Positions 17,007-26,329 of a stretch of DNA of 51,180 bases are shown piece by piece. A program made the translations under genes and the position numbers. The stretch is from positions 1 through 51,180 of the forward strand of contig CAZSVE010000013.1 of the NCBI GenBank assembly GCA_964610175.1, in the 5' to 3' direction. Numbering within the stretch: the stretch's first letter is position 1; each line of letters starts with the position of its first letter. The notes below the pieces were generated by a model. The model was not told the origin of the DNA. It was given only the letters and a program-made list of their open reading frames with translations, and searched no databases. This DNA comes from CAZSVE01 sp964610175. GTDB taxonomy: Bacteria > Pseudomonadota > Gammaproteobacteria > HK1.

Positions 17007-17629
17007 TGAGACGGTGGTTGTTGCCGCTTTGGCTATTCGTCCTGGTAGTGGGCAGCTCCTGGTTTCTTGAAAAGTTGGTCGTGGATACCGGAAAGCAAGG
17101 AGGCGATATACGACAAGAGGAACCCGATTATTCGATCGATAATTTCACGACAACGGCCATGGATAAAACGGGTCAGCTACAATACCGCTTGAAGGCCGAT
17201 CGCATGGTACATTACCCAACTGCCGACACCAGCGAGTTGGAGAAGCCATACCTGATATTTTTCGACATGGAACCCCACGATAAATCCCAGGGGATTCCCA
17301 TCGATCATGAGGAGCACCTTCCGGCACATCCGGCTTGGTATATCGAAGCCGAAGAAGGTTTGATCCTGGGCAGTGGTGAGATTGTTTTTCTGCTGGGCAA
17401 AGTACGCCTATGGAAAAACAATGATACAGGTGCAACGGAGATCGATATACGCACACGTAATCTACGAATTTTTCCTGACTTGGATTATGGGGAAACAGAT
17501 GAGGCGATTACAATCCGCACGGCGGCCAGTGAAACTCGCAGTGTCGGTATGCGCACCCATATCAGGCCAAGCCGTATCGAACTATTATCCCAGGTTGAAA
17601 CGATTTACGAACAAACATTGCGCCAATGA
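17003..17629 (+). CDS. lptC: LPS export protein LptC
   Basis: LptC is the inner-membrane-anchored periplasmic part of the LPS bridge, taking LPS from LptBFG to LptA. The 208-residue product has one N-terminal anchor (LLPLWLFVLVVGSSWFL) and a beta-jellyroll domain in which MDKTGQLQYRLKADRMVHY and YIEAEEGLILGSGEIVFL are typical. It overlaps kdsC and lptA by four bases each, so the three are one transcriptional and translational unit. Confidence 0.9.
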   Translation: MMRRWLLPLWLFVLVVGSSWFLEKLVVDTGKQGGDIRQEEPDYSIDNFTTTAMDKTGQLQYRLKADRMVHYPTADTSELEKPYLIFFDMEPHDKSQGIPIDHEEHLPAHPAWYIEAEEGLILGSGEIVFLLGKVRLWKNNDTGATEIDIRTRNLRIFPDLDYGETDEAITIRTAASETRSVGMRTHIRPSRIELLSQVETIYEQTLRQ

Positions 17630-18264
17630 TCGATTCCTTGCCGTACGTAGCGATCCGTGAGGTCAAAATACGAATTTCCCATAATCATGATGATGTCGTC
17701 GGACGGATTCGAAAACGCACTCATAAGAGAGCGGATTGGAAGGCGATAGTAATCTGTTCGACGTGCTTGTGGATCTCGCTCCCTTATGCCTATGCCTTAT
17801 CGACGGATAGGGATCAACCGATACACATCGAAGCGGATTGGGCCGAAGCGGATGATATGCATAAAACCGTAGTATATAGAGGCGCGGTAGTTATCACTCA
17901 AGGGAGTATGCGTATCAACGGCGAAGAGGTAACCCTACACTACGATGGAAACAATACGTTGACAAAAGCGGAGGTCAAGGGACGCCCCGCGCGATTCCAG
18001 CAACGCCCGGATGGAAACGCGAAGAAACAACACGCCAAGGCGAACCGAATGGAATACTTCGCGAAGCGTGATTTGATCCTTCTTCTCGGTAAAGCGCATT
18101 CATGGCAAGGGAAACAACGGGTCAGCGCGGAACGGATCGAGTTCGATACGAAAAGAAGTCGCGTCAAGGCACATGGCGCACTTACTGGAAGCTCGAAAAC
18201 CCGCGCGACTGGACAGTCCGGTAAATCTCGTGTTCGAATCGTAGTGCCGACAAGAAAAGACTAG
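17626..18264 (+). CDS. lptA: LPS export periplasmic protein LptA
   Basis: LptA polymerises into the periplasmic bridge that carries LPS to the outer membrane. The 212-residue frame has about 37 polar residues before a signal-like hydrophobic stretch (WKAIVICSTCLWISLPYAYA), then the OstA/LptA domain (QPIHIEADWAEADD, VVYRGAVVITQGSM, INGEEVTLHYDG, AKANRMEYFAKRDLILLLG). The long pre-signal region suggests that the real start may be an internal codon, although the ATG overlapping the lptC stop is attractive for coupling. A family A fragment begins at its stop codon. Confidence 0.9.
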   Translation: MIDSLPYVAIREVKIRISHNHDDVVGRIRKRTHKRADWKAIVICSTCLWISLPYAYALSTDRDQPIHIEADWAEADDMHKTVVYRGAVVITQGSMRINGEEVTLHYDGNNTLTKAEVKGRPARFQQRPDGNAKKQHAKANRMEYFAKRDLILLLGKAHSWQGKQRVSAERIEFDTKRSRVKAHGALTGSSKTRATGQSGKSRVRIVVPTRKD

Positions 18265-18311
18265 CGAAGCTTGTGCCCGAACCGACGAAGCGTGATTCGG
18301 CATTAGCAGAA
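18263..18311 (-). repeat. Family A repeat fragment
   Basis: TAGCGAAGCTTGTGCCCG followed by GAACCGACGAAGCGTGATT is the CTTCGCTAG half of a copy, in inverted orientation. Its TAG is also the lptA stop codon. Confidence 0.7.
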
Positions 18312-18386
18312 CATTTCCCACTGTTACGAAATGACGCATCCTTCGGCGTTTTGGATGATTGTATCCGAGTATTCACGGGGAAGATG

Positions 18387-18415
18387 TCGGTTACTGAAAG
18401 GAAATCGCATATAAT
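18387..18415 (+). promoter_or_regulatory. Possible lptB promoter
   Basis: A perfect TATAAT lies at 18410-18415, 63 bases before the lptB start. The only candidate -35 at suitable spacing (TCGGTT) is poor. The 214-bp gap and repeat between lptA and lptB make a separate promoter plausible. Confidence 0.28.
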
Positions 18416-18478
18416 AGCCAAATGGAATATTCAAGGGCTTTTTCCCTGTTCGTCTCTACACAAGTCAAATAGCAGCAA

Positions 18479-19204
18479 ATGAGTATCTTGGCAGCCCGAC
18501 ATCTTGCCAAACGTTATCAGTCGCGGACCGTGGTGGATGGCGTAAGCATCACTGTACAAAGCAATGAAATCGTTGGCCTTCTAGGACCGAACGGTGCGGG
18601 TAAAACCACAAGCTTTTATATGATTCTCGGCATGATCCCGATCGATGCAGGCTCCGTCTATCTAAATCATCGTGATCTTACGAACTATCCCATGCATACG
18701 CGGGCCCGCATGGGGCTTGGTTACCTGCCTCAAGAGCCATCCATATTCCGCAAACTCTCTGTGGCCGACAATATATTGGCAATACTGGAGACCCGCGTTG
18801 AACTCGACCAAGGGCAACAGCAACGGCGGCTCGAAAGCCTGTTGGGAGAATTGAATATCGGGCACATCCGAAATCAATACGGGAGTAGCCTTTCCGGTGG
18901 TGAGCGTCGCCGTGTAGAGATTGCCAGGGCACTGGCCGCCGAACCGCGCTTTATCCTCTTCGACGAGCCCTTTGCCGGGGTCGATCCCATCTCTATCCTC
19001 GATATTCAGCGAATTATTCAACATTTATGCGCACGTGGTATCGGCGTATTGATTACGGATCATAATGTGCGCGAGACGCTGGGAATCTGCAATCGTTCCT
19101 ATATCGTCAGTGAGGGGCATATCATTGCGGAAGGCAGGCCCGCGGAGATCCTCAAGAATTCTCAGGTCCGTCAGGTATATCTCGGTAACGAGTTCCGTTT
19201 GTAA
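18479..19204 (+). CDS. lptB: LPS export ABC transporter ATP-binding protein LptB
   Basis: LptB powers LPS extraction by LptFG. The 241 residues equal the E. coli length. Walker A is GPNGAGKTT (36-44), the Q-loop is YLPQEPSIFRKL, the signature is LSGGERRRVEIARALA, Walker B is FILFDEPFAGVDP, and the switch His is in ITDHNVRETL. It normally follows lptA directly; here 214 bases with a repeat fragment intervene. The downstream rpoN-hpf genes of many relatives are absent, replaced by a convergent TolC-like gene. Confidence 0.96.
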   Translation: MSILAARHLAKRYQSRTVVDGVSITVQSNEIVGLLGPNGAGKTTSFYMILGMIPIDAGSVYLNHRDLTNYPMHTRARMGLGYLPQEPSIFRKLSVADNILAILETRVELDQGQQQRRLESLLGELNIGHIRNQYGSSLSGGERRRVEIARALAAEPRFILFDEPFAGVDPISILDIQRIIQHLCARGIGVLITDHNVRETLGICNRSYIVSEGHIIAEGRPAEILKNSQVRQVYLGNEFRL

Positions 19205-19278
19205 TATATGGGATCGAAAGATCGTTTTCGAGGGGAGTGATGTGCGGAGTGACATGGCCATCACCGCCATGCGCCATG

Positions 19279-21051
19279 CTACCTTGACACTGATGTCGAG
19301 ATCTTGTAGCCCTTCCAATTATCCCAAGCCGGGCCGTCGCGATCATCATCGCTATCTTCAAGGGCGCGTGTTTGTTTGAGGGATATCCTCGTTATTTCAG
19401 CATTCATCTCCGTTGCGGGCATGAAGTATGCATTTTCGGTCAGCGCTTCTTCCCCTTGTTCGGTCAGCGTCCTTTCCTTTTCTTTCTCGCTCGCCAGAGC
19501 ATTTCTAATGAGGTCGCCGCTTTTCCACGCCAATAACGTATCGTCGACCGCTATGGTTATCTCCTGTAAATCGTCGAAGGCCCCCATGGATTTCGGCGCG
19601 ATATCGAGACCGAGCGTAGCATGGATTCGTCCATAGGCCGCTTCGAGCTCGGCATAGGTTTCATAGCGTTGCAGTTGCGAGGTGATTGCATCTGTTTGTT
19701 CGTAGACGAAATCACGGATCGACCGATCTCCTGCCAGACGTATTTTGACCAGCTCGGCGATTCTCCGATTTACCTGGGAAAGGCTATCGGCCAATTGAAA
19801 TTGTTTTAGGGCATCCCGGAACTGTCGGTCTACCACATGAACTTGGGCAAGCACTGCCATCCGCAGGGCCAGGCGTTGCATTTCTGCCACCTGCTCGGCG
19901 AGCTCCGCATATTCGATGCGTTTCGGAGCGGAAAGTATGTTGAATACATTCCACGTCAACCCGGTGCTCCATTCATGCCAGTCATTGCTTTTCAGTGAGT
20001 CATCACTGTCATATCGATACGAACTGGCCAATTCGATCCCCGGCAATGTTCTGACAATTGCCTTATGGGTTTCCTGGATGGCAATCCGAGATTCGTAGAA
20101 CCCCTCGCGAATATCCGGGTTATTGAGAAATGCCAGCCTTTCCATCTCATCCATCGATGTATCCCATTTCGGAGGCTGCAAAACTCCCTCTTCCGGAACC
20201 ACGACCCGGATTATGGTTCCCGGTTTTTCGTTGATCAATAAAGCCAGATCGATATGGGCAGTGGAGAGATCCTGTTCGATGCTCTCCAGTTCCCAGATAT
20301 TTTCCAGAAGCATCTTTTTATAGTGGTTCGCATCGAGGGGTTCCTTCAAATTTTCCCGCAGTTGGGTATCTACGTTGGCCAACTCGTTTTGGGCCAGTTC
20401 CAGGGTATCGCGAATCGGGTCTTCCAACACTTGGGATGCCGCAACGCGCCAATAGGCGGATCGTACATCGCGAATCAGATCATGGATCGCCTTGCGGCGG
20501 CGCTCGGTAGCAATGAGCGCATGGTCTGTATTCTGCTTGGCGGTAAAGTAACTGATTCCGAAATCGAGTATATTCCAGCTCAATACCAAATCCGTCGAAG
20601 TCGTTTGCTTTTCCAGATAATAGTAGGAATCGCCGGGATCCTTGGTTCCCGTGTCGGATCTGGACCGCCCATAGGGCCTGGAACGGGATCGATAGTCGGC
20701 CCTGGACTTGGATTTTGGAAGGAAGTCGAGTCTGTCTATACCCAATCGACCCAACGCCAACGCCTCTTCCGCCATCTTTACCCGATGATCGAGGTTGTAC
20801 TTCAATGCCCGCGCGATGGCCTCGGATAGGGTCAGTATTTCCGGAAGCGGTTCGGTTTCGATAAACAGCGTCTCGATGTCGTTTCGACCCTGTAATTTCA
20901 ATTGATCGCTGGTTAGCGGGTCCGGCGTTACCGCGCAGCCGGCGACGAGCAGTGCCGCAACCAGAGTCGGCATGATTGGACGCGTCAATTTTCCAAGACG
21001 TCTATACGTCGTCACCGGATCAGCCATCCACCTCTTTTTTCGATGAAACAT
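19279..21051 (-). CDS. TolC-family outer-membrane efflux lipoprotein
   Basis: The 590-residue protein has a lipoprotein signal ending LLVAGC (lipobox Cys near residue 39), then two halves rich in long helices typical of TolC/OEP proteins: LTLSEAIARALKYNLDH and, later, AIQETHKAIVRTLPGIELAS with STGLTWNVFNI. It is longer than usual, with an acidic tail. The gene starts seven bases after the stop of the LEPRxMFDG surface protein on the same strand. This suggests it is the outer-membrane channel of a type I secretion route for that protein. The ABC transporter and membrane-fusion partners are not in this window. Confidence 0.85.
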   Translation of the reverse strand: MFHRKKRWMADPVTTYRRLGKLTRPIMPTLVAALLVAGCAVTPDPLTSDQLKLQGRNDIETLFIETEPLPEILTLSEAIARALKYNLDHRVKMAEEALALGRLGIDRLDFLPKSKSRADYRSRSRPYGRSRSDTGTKDPGDSYYYLEKQTTSTDLVLSWNILDFGISYFTAKQNTDHALIATERRRKAIHDLIRDVRSAYWRVAASQVLEDPIRDTLELAQNELANVDTQLRENLKEPLDANHYKKMLLENIWELESIEQDLSTAHIDLALLINEKPGTIIRVVVPEEGVLQPPKWDTSMDEMERLAFLNNPDIREGFYESRIAIQETHKAIVRTLPGIELASSYRYDSDDSLKSNDWHEWSTGLTWNVFNILSAPKRIEYAELAEQVAEMQRLALRMAVLAQVHVVDRQFRDALKQFQLADSLSQVNRRIAELVKIRLAGDRSIRDFVYEQTDAITSQLQRYETYAELEAAYGRIHATLGLDIAPKSMGAFDDLQEITIAVDDTLLAWKSGDLIRNALASEKEKERTLTEQGEEALTENAYFMPATEMNAEITRISLKQTRALEDSDDDRDGPAWDNWKGYKISTSVSR

Positions 21052-21058
21052 CGCGAAA

Positions 21059-23242
21059 TCAACCAGTACCGCCTATCGTGGCGATGAATGCCGCCTGACG
21101 CATCTCGAATCCAACCAGACCAGCCGATGCCAGTTGGGCGGAGAACCCGGGACGACCAACGGGCCGCTCGGTGTCGGAACCCGGTGCGGGGGCTCCGTGG
21201 TATTCACCAATACCCCTGTTATCTTCCGGTTCGACGCCTTTCTCCTCGTTACCGCCTACGCGAAGATCGAAGGTGGTTCGAGCCTGGCATCCGCTGACCC
21301 TGTCACTGGCGATGACTTCCACCGTGATAACCTTTTGTTCCGGGCGGACAGGGGGCTCTATAGCGAAAACCCCGGTGAGGGGATTGAATCGGATCCAATC
21401 CGGCAATGACGACCCATCGGCCAACGTTGGCTGCAGTAGTTCTATCTTTGCCTCGGGATTCGTGTGTATGAAGGTATCGAGGGGAATCTGGAAATCGAGT
21501 CGACCGTCTTCGACGAATATGGCTTCTATCTCGCGACCGGCGGAAAGGCAATGACCATCGATACCATAGCACCGCGAAGCCGTAGCATCGAATTCCTTTG
21601 CTGGAGAAAGACTCCATGCGGCCTCGGAAAGGTTCGATTCCACCGGATCAAGACTCCCCACAGTGAACTGGGAAAAGCCCCTGTCACCTTGAGTGAATCC
21701 ACTGGAAAGACCCAATGGATCCCTATCGATGGATGTTATCGGCGCCAAGTCGCCCGGCAGGATGTCGGGCAGCGGTGAGGGGATCACTGGCCTATCCAAA
21801 CGGGGATCACCGCTTTGTGGCCGAGATGGCAGCGGGAGAGGGGGCGGCGATGGGGGTGAAGGTGTTGGGGGCGGCTGGGGCGATGGTTGGATATCGAGTT
21901 TCACCCGGGCGATGTCATTCCATTCACCATCATCCAGGTTTGCTCGAATGGTTACCTCCCTCGGATCATCGGCAGGTTCGCTCTTGGAACTATATTCGTA
22001 CGTCACCTGTTCGGCGATTGTATTCAATATCGTGGCAGAAAGCTCCACTTTCAGGTTATCGAGTCCCAAAGAATGCCCGGTGCTTCCCGCGTTCGATTCA
22101 TCGATGGCGCCTACGACGGCTATGGACCGGTAGCTACCGGTCTCTTTAATCCTCTTCGTCCACGTATCCCAGTTCCCGGAGGAATTTTCATTGAGGACGA
22201 ATGTCTTTCCATTGTCTGTATTCAGAAGATAAAAAAATGGATCACCCTTATCATTTCCTCCCTTGCCCTCGTCATGCCAGTCGAAACCGAATAGTTCCCC
22301 CTCGATGAGATCGAATTCATTACTACAGACATATGGTCCGTATCTGTATCCTCCAGACGGGACGGGTAAGTCCCCCCTCGGGATATTCAGATACTTACCT
22401 TCAGAAGGGGAATCAAGGCGGGGTAGAAGTGTGGGGAACCAGTCCTCATCGACAAGGGTACTCTCCTGCTCCCTAGGAAGTACAGGGGGATCGGGGGGGC
22501 TGTTGGACCTACTAGGTACCGTCCAACCGGCTATCTTGCTCATCCCAGGTGATATTATTCTGCCTTCAGCACTCCAGGCATCCTTTGGATTCGCTTCCCC
22601 TTCCTTTATTTTTTTCATATCCAAGTCTTTTTCGAAATCGTGGTTGAGGATTCTATCCGAAAAGCGGATTCGGAGATCCTTCGTATCCTGGCCAATGACT
22701 TCCCCAATCTTGATCCGTTTCGTTCCGGTACCAAGATAAAGGTCATGATTACCCGCTGCGTTTTTGCCCTCACCTACCGAGATTGCGTCCTTCTCGTTGA
22801 TGTCGTCGGAGCTGTTTTTCAGATGGAACTTGTCGGAATCCCCCTTACTCGCCAGATCGAAATGGACATGGTTGTCGGAAGAATAGCTCCAGTTCTTGGA
22901 GAAGATATCTTTATCCTTATCCACCACAATGGGAACCCTCTTGCCCTGGTCGGGATCATTGGGATCATAAGAGATATCACCCAAGTCGATCCCCGAACCA
23001 TCGAACATGATCCTTGGCTCAAGGGCAAGAAGCCCCAGATGGCCGCTTGGGATGCCGCCAAGGACTGTGTTCGTTTCTTCGTGCATCGCCATTTCCCACT
23101 TCGATCGTCGGGACGAACTCACGGCAACCCCTTCACGCCGGTAACCAGGTGCCGATGACCCGGAGTCACTTGGCACTTCACTTCGACTTCCGGGGACGTT
23201 ACGCCCTTTTCGCCGTAAGATTTCAATGAGTGGAATTTTCAA
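21059..23242 (-). CDS. Predicted type I-secreted surface protein with LEPRxMFDG motif
   Basis: The 727-residue protein has LALEPRIMFDGSG at about 72-84, a motif found near the N-terminus of many large secreted adhesins of Gammaproteobacteria. No Sec signal is seen. The middle (about 300-420) looks like a beta-rich lectin-like fold (FDWHDEGKGGNDKGDPFFYL, SLGLDNLKVEL), followed by a proline-rich linker near 455-485. The C-terminal part contains a cadherin/Ig-like unit (LPDWIRFNPLTGVFAI, VITVEVIASDRVSG). It is short for an adhesin and may have lost repeats. Met51 or Met53 are alternative starts. It is cotranscribed with the TolC-like gene, seven bases downstream. Confidence 0.75.
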   Translation of the reverse strand: MKIPLIEILRRKGRNVPGSRSEVPSDSGSSAPGYRREGVAVSSSRRSKWEMAMHEETNTVLGGIPSGHLGLLALEPRIMFDGSGIDLGDISYDPNDPDQGKRVPIVVDKDKDIFSKNWSYSSDNHVHFDLASKGDSDKFHLKNSSDDINEKDAISVGEGKNAAGNHDLYLGTGTKRIKIGEVIGQDTKDLRIRFSDRILNHDFEKDLDMKKIKEGEANPKDAWSAEGRIISPGMSKIAGWTVPSRSNSPPDPPVLPREQESTLVDEDWFPTLLPRLDSPSEGKYLNIPRGDLPVPSGGYRYGPYVCSNEFDLIEGELFGFDWHDEGKGGNDKGDPFFYLLNTDNGKTFVLNENSSGNWDTWTKRIKETGSYRSIAVVGAIDESNAGSTGHSLGLDNLKVELSATILNTIAEQVTYEYSSKSEPADDPREVTIRANLDDGEWNDIARVKLDIQPSPQPPPTPSPPSPPPLPLPSRPQSGDPRLDRPVIPSPLPDILPGDLAPITSIDRDPLGLSSGFTQGDRGFSQFTVGSLDPVESNLSEAAWSLSPAKEFDATASRCYGIDGHCLSAGREIEAIFVEDGRLDFQIPLDTFIHTNPEAKIELLQPTLADGSSLPDWIRFNPLTGVFAIEPPVRPEQKVITVEVIASDRVSGCQARTTFDLRVGGNEEKGVEPEDNRGIGEYHGAPAPGSDTERPVGRPGFSAQLASAGLVGFEMRQAAFIATIGGTG

Positions 23243-23281
23243 GTCGAACCCTTACGAATCAGGCCAGGTGAAATACTTTCA

Positions 23282-23366
23282 AGGTATCGAAAAGACACGG
23301 ATATTCGAGAAAACCGGTGCGTGCGCCAAACCCCACACTCGCTTCAGTGTTGGCGCGAAGCGCTCA
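23282..23366 (-). repeat. Family B dispersed repeat
   Basis: On the minus strand it runs ATGAGCGCTTCGCGCC to CTTTTCGATACCT. It abuts an A copy on its right. Confidence 0.78.
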
Positions 23367-23368
23367 TT

Positions 23369-23474
23369 CGTTTGTTTCCCGTTCATCTTCGCAAATGAGC
23401 CAAGTCTTACAAAACGCCGATTTTGCTCTCGATACCAAATCATGCTTCATCGGTTCGAGCACAAGCCTCGCTAG
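23369..23474 (+). repeat. Family A dispersed repeat
   Basis: The full copy runs from GTTTGTTTCCCGTTCATC to GCACAAGCCTCGCTAG. Confidence 0.85.
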
Positions 23475-23753
23475 TCTTCCACTCGAAAAGAAATCGTCGG
23501 TGGTAACACAAGCATCTCCATGTCGTTCGTTCCGACTACTCCATTATTATATGAAGTGAATGGGTATTTTCATATATTGGTTCAACACAACTGACGAAGG
23601 AGGGACAAACTTTGGGGAGATAACCCATTGACACTACCCGATTCCCACATCCGGGAATCAATCGAGTAGTTGATCCATCTGGGTGATAATCCTGCCTATA
23701 CCCTTGATTCCAAGTTTCCCGTGCCTTATTTTCCGAAGCATGATACAAATCGA

Positions 23754-23861
23754 CTTGTTTATTTCCCGCCCGGCCTCGCGAACGAGTCGAGTTTTACAAG
23801 GTGCTAATTTTGCTCTCGATAGCAAGTCACGCTTCATCGGTTCGAGCGCAAGCTTCGCCAG
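23754..23861 (+). repeat. Family A dispersed repeat in the sufC leader
   Basis: The full copy runs from CTTGTTTATTTCCCGCCC to GCGCAAGCTTCGCCAG, ending about 50 bases before sufC. Confidence 0.86.
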
Positions 23862-23912
23862 GAATGGATTGTCCAGATTTTCCGGTCAACAAAATCTCAC
23901 GAATCACAAGAA

Positions 23913-24680
23913 ATGCTACACGTCAAAAAATTACAGGTAAACATCGAGGGCGAGAGTATCCTCAAGGGTATCGACCTCACCGTAAACGCCGGAGAAGTCC
24001 ATGCCATCATGGGGCCCAACGGATCGGGCAAAAGCACCCTGGCACACGTGCTCGCGGGCAGGGAAGGCTATGAAGTCACGGGAGGCGCGGTTACCTATGA
24101 AGGCGAAAATCTCTTGTATCTGGCCCCGGAAAAACGGGCACGCAGGGGCGTTTTCCTAGCCTTTCAATACCCCGTGGAAATCCCCGGCGTCAACAATAGT
24201 TATTTTCTCAAGGCCGCCATCAATGCCGTTCGCAAGGAACACGGCGAACCCGAATTGGACGCCATGGAATTTCTGAAGCTCGCCAGAGAAAAGGCCAAGC
24301 TGGTCAGGCTCGACCAGGGGTTGTTGAAGCGCGCCGTCAACGAGGGGTTCTCCGGTGGAGAAAAGAAGCGCAACGAGATATTCCAAATGGCGATGTTGGA
24401 ACCCAAACTTGCCATTTTGGACGAGACCGATTCCGGGCTCGATATCGACGCCTTGAAGATTGTCTCCGAAGGGGTGAATACGCTTCGCGGCCCGGAACGT
24501 GCCATCATACTCGTCACCCATTACCAGCGATTACTGGAATATATTATCCCGGATTTCGTACACGTATTGGCCGATGGCCGCATCGTCAAATCCGGCGGCA
24601 AGGATCTTGCCCTGCACCTGGAAGAACACGGATACGGCAAGATCCTCGACAACACCGAAAGCAAGGTAGCGAACCCATGA
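23913..24680 (+). CDS. sufC: Fe-S cluster assembly ATPase SufC
   Basis: SufC is the ABC-type ATPase of the SufBCD scaffold. The 255-residue product has Walker A MGPNGSGKST (33-42), a Q-loop in AFQYPVEIPGV, signature FSGGEKKRNEI, Walker B AILDETDSGLD and switch His in VTHYQRLLEYI, all in the SufC-specific form. It overlaps sufD by four bases (ATGA). sufB, which almost always precedes sufC, is not upstream. Confidence 0.96.
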   Translation: MLHVKKLQVNIEGESILKGIDLTVNAGEVHAIMGPNGSGKSTLAHVLAGREGYEVTGGAVTYEGENLLYLAPEKRARRGVFLAFQYPVEIPGVNNSYFLKAAINAVRKEHGEPELDAMEFLKLAREKAKLVRLDQGLLKRAVNEGFSGGEKKRNEIFQMAMLEPKLAILDETDSGLDIDALKIVSEGVNTLRGPERAIILVTHYQRLLEYIIPDFVHVLADGRIVKSGGKDLALHLEEHGYGKILDNTESKVANP

Positions 24681-26062
24681 GCATGGTCGATCATTACCGG
24701 GCGGAGTTCCTGTCCCATGAGCCCCATTTACCGGGAACCGCCGCGTGGTCACGCCAAAGGCGGCGCGGTGCCTTCGATCGATTCGCCGAGGCAGGCTTCC
24801 CTTCCTTCCGACAGGGGACATGGAAATACACACCTATCGACACCATTACCCGACGCCGCTACGGATTGTGGGATGGGCAATGGCGAGATAGCGGTGCCCA
24901 ACCGGCCTTCGATCCCGAACGGGGCAATCTTTCCGCGTTCTATCTCGCCGATCCGAATTCCCACCGTCTCGTATTCCTGAACGGGCGCCATGCCCGATGG
25001 CTTTCGCATCTCGGAGACCTGCCCCAAGGTGTTATCGTCGGCGGTCTTGCCGATAATGCCGACAATTCCGATGCACCTCGGGAAACATTGGAGGAACACC
25101 TGGATCGTCACGTCGCAAATGCCGATCCCCTGGCCGGATTCGCCGCATTGAATGGTGCCTTCTGGTCCGATGGCGCCTTTATTTACCTGGCCCCCGGCGC
25201 GGCAGTCGACGCCCCGATTCACCTGCTATTCCTCTCCACCCTCGATGACGAAGAAATCATTACTCACCCCCGTATCCTGATCGTGGCGGAGGAAAACAGC
25301 GCCGTGAAGGTGGTCGAACACTTTGCGTCGGTCGGTGGGGGGGGCTTCACCAACGCCGTTACCGAGATCTCCCTGGGGGCCAATGCCAATGTCAGGCATT
25401 GCAAGATACAAGACGAGGCCAGGCGGTCCCCCCATGTAGCCATGTTACAGGTGCACCAGGCGAGGGACAGCCATTTCGCTTCTCATTCGGTATCGGTGGG
25501 AGGGCGGCTTACGCGAAACGACATCAATGCGGTGATCGGCGCCGAAGGCGGGGAATGTATGCTCGATGGCCTTTATATGGCCGATGGGCGCCAACATGTG
25601 GATTACCATACTCGGATCGAACACATCAAACCCCACGGCGCGAGTCGGCAAAGATACAAGGGCGTTCTTGCGGGAAAGGCCCACGGCGTCTTCAATGGGA
25701 AAGTCCATGTGCATCCCGACGCGCAACATACCGATGCAAAACAAAGAAACGAAAACCTATTACTATCGGAAGATGCACAGGTAGATACGGAGCCGCAACT
25801 CGACATCTTCGCCGATGATGTGCAGTGCGCGCATGGAGCCACCGTGGGACAGCTCGATAAAGATATGCTCTTTTATCTACGTGCCCGCGGTATTAGCGCT
25901 GACGTGGCCTTGAATCTACTCACCTATGGTTTCGTCAATGAGATCCTTGAACTTGCGCCCATAGAAGCACTCAAACCCAAGCTCGGCGAGATCGTGCTCG
26001 CTAAATTGCCGAACGTCGATGTAAAAGATCGAATCCAGCAACCGATGCCTCCCGCGGCATGA
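24677..26062 (+). CDS. sufD: Fe-S cluster assembly protein SufD
   Basis: SufD forms the SufBC2D scaffold with SufB and SufC. The 461-residue product has the N-terminal helical region (FPSFRQGTWKYTPID) and the beta-helix core with the family's best-conserved stretch: GVLAGKAHGVFNGKV, HTDAKQRNENLLLSEDA, EPQLDIFADDVQCAHGATVG and RARGISADVALNLLTYGFV. The near-complete SufD signature rules out its being SufB. The start codon overlaps the sufC stop. Nothing is lost at the C-terminus. sufS and sufU/E do not follow; instead there are two A repeats and a SufT-like gene. Confidence 0.95.
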   Translation: MSMVDHYRAEFLSHEPHLPGTAAWSRQRRRGAFDRFAEAGFPSFRQGTWKYTPIDTITRRRYGLWDGQWRDSGAQPAFDPERGNLSAFYLADPNSHRLVFLNGRHARWLSHLGDLPQGVIVGGLADNADNSDAPRETLEEHLDRHVANADPLAGFAALNGAFWSDGAFIYLAPGAAVDAPIHLLFLSTLDDEEIITHPRILIVAEENSAVKVVEHFASVGGGGFTNAVTEISLGANANVRHCKIQDEARRSPHVAMLQVHQARDSHFASHSVSVGGRLTRNDINAVIGAEGGECMLDGLYMADGRQHVDYHTRIEHIKPHGASRQRYKGVLAGKAHGVFNGKVHVHPDAQHTDAKQRNENLLLSEDAQVDTEPQLDIFADDVQCAHGATVGQLDKDMLFYLRARGISADVALNLLTYGFVNEILELAPIEALKPKLGEIVLAKLPNVDVKDRIQQPMPPAA

Positions 26063-26094
26063 ATGTAACTGGTATCTCCTGGGGCGTGGGTATA

Positions 26095-26306
26095 GTTTGT
26101 TCATTTCCCGCTCGGCTTTACGAATGAGTCGAGTTTTAACGGTTCTTTACTAGCGCAGGATTATGGTTTATCGGTCCGAGGCGAAGCCTCGCTAGTTCGT
26201 TCATTTCCCGCTCATCTTCGCAAATGAATCGAATCTCACAAAACCGTAATTTGGCTTTATTCGGTGCCGAAACACGCTTCATCGATTCGAGCGCAAGTTT
26301 CGCTAG
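26095..26306 (+). repeat. Tandem pair of family A repeats (A1 then A2)
   Basis: The A1 copy (26095-26195) is almost identical to those at 11779 and 50761, including TTAACGGTTCTTTACTAGCG and GAGGCGAAGCCTC. The A2 copy (26196-26306) is more diverged and ends GCGCAAGTTTCGCTAG, 24 bases before the SufT-like start. Confidence 0.9.
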
Positions 26307-26329
26307 AGGATTAACAATGAGGTTGAATA

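Larger units (their letters stand above)
23243..23912. other. Repeat-filled gap before sufC, no sufB
   Basis: The 670-bp gap separates the divergent surface-protein and suf transcription units. It contains one B and two A repeats, listed separately, and a short inverted repeat GATTCCCACATCCGGGAATC at about 23640-23660. No coding frame resembling SufB or an Rrf2-type regulator is present. Confidence 0.6.
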
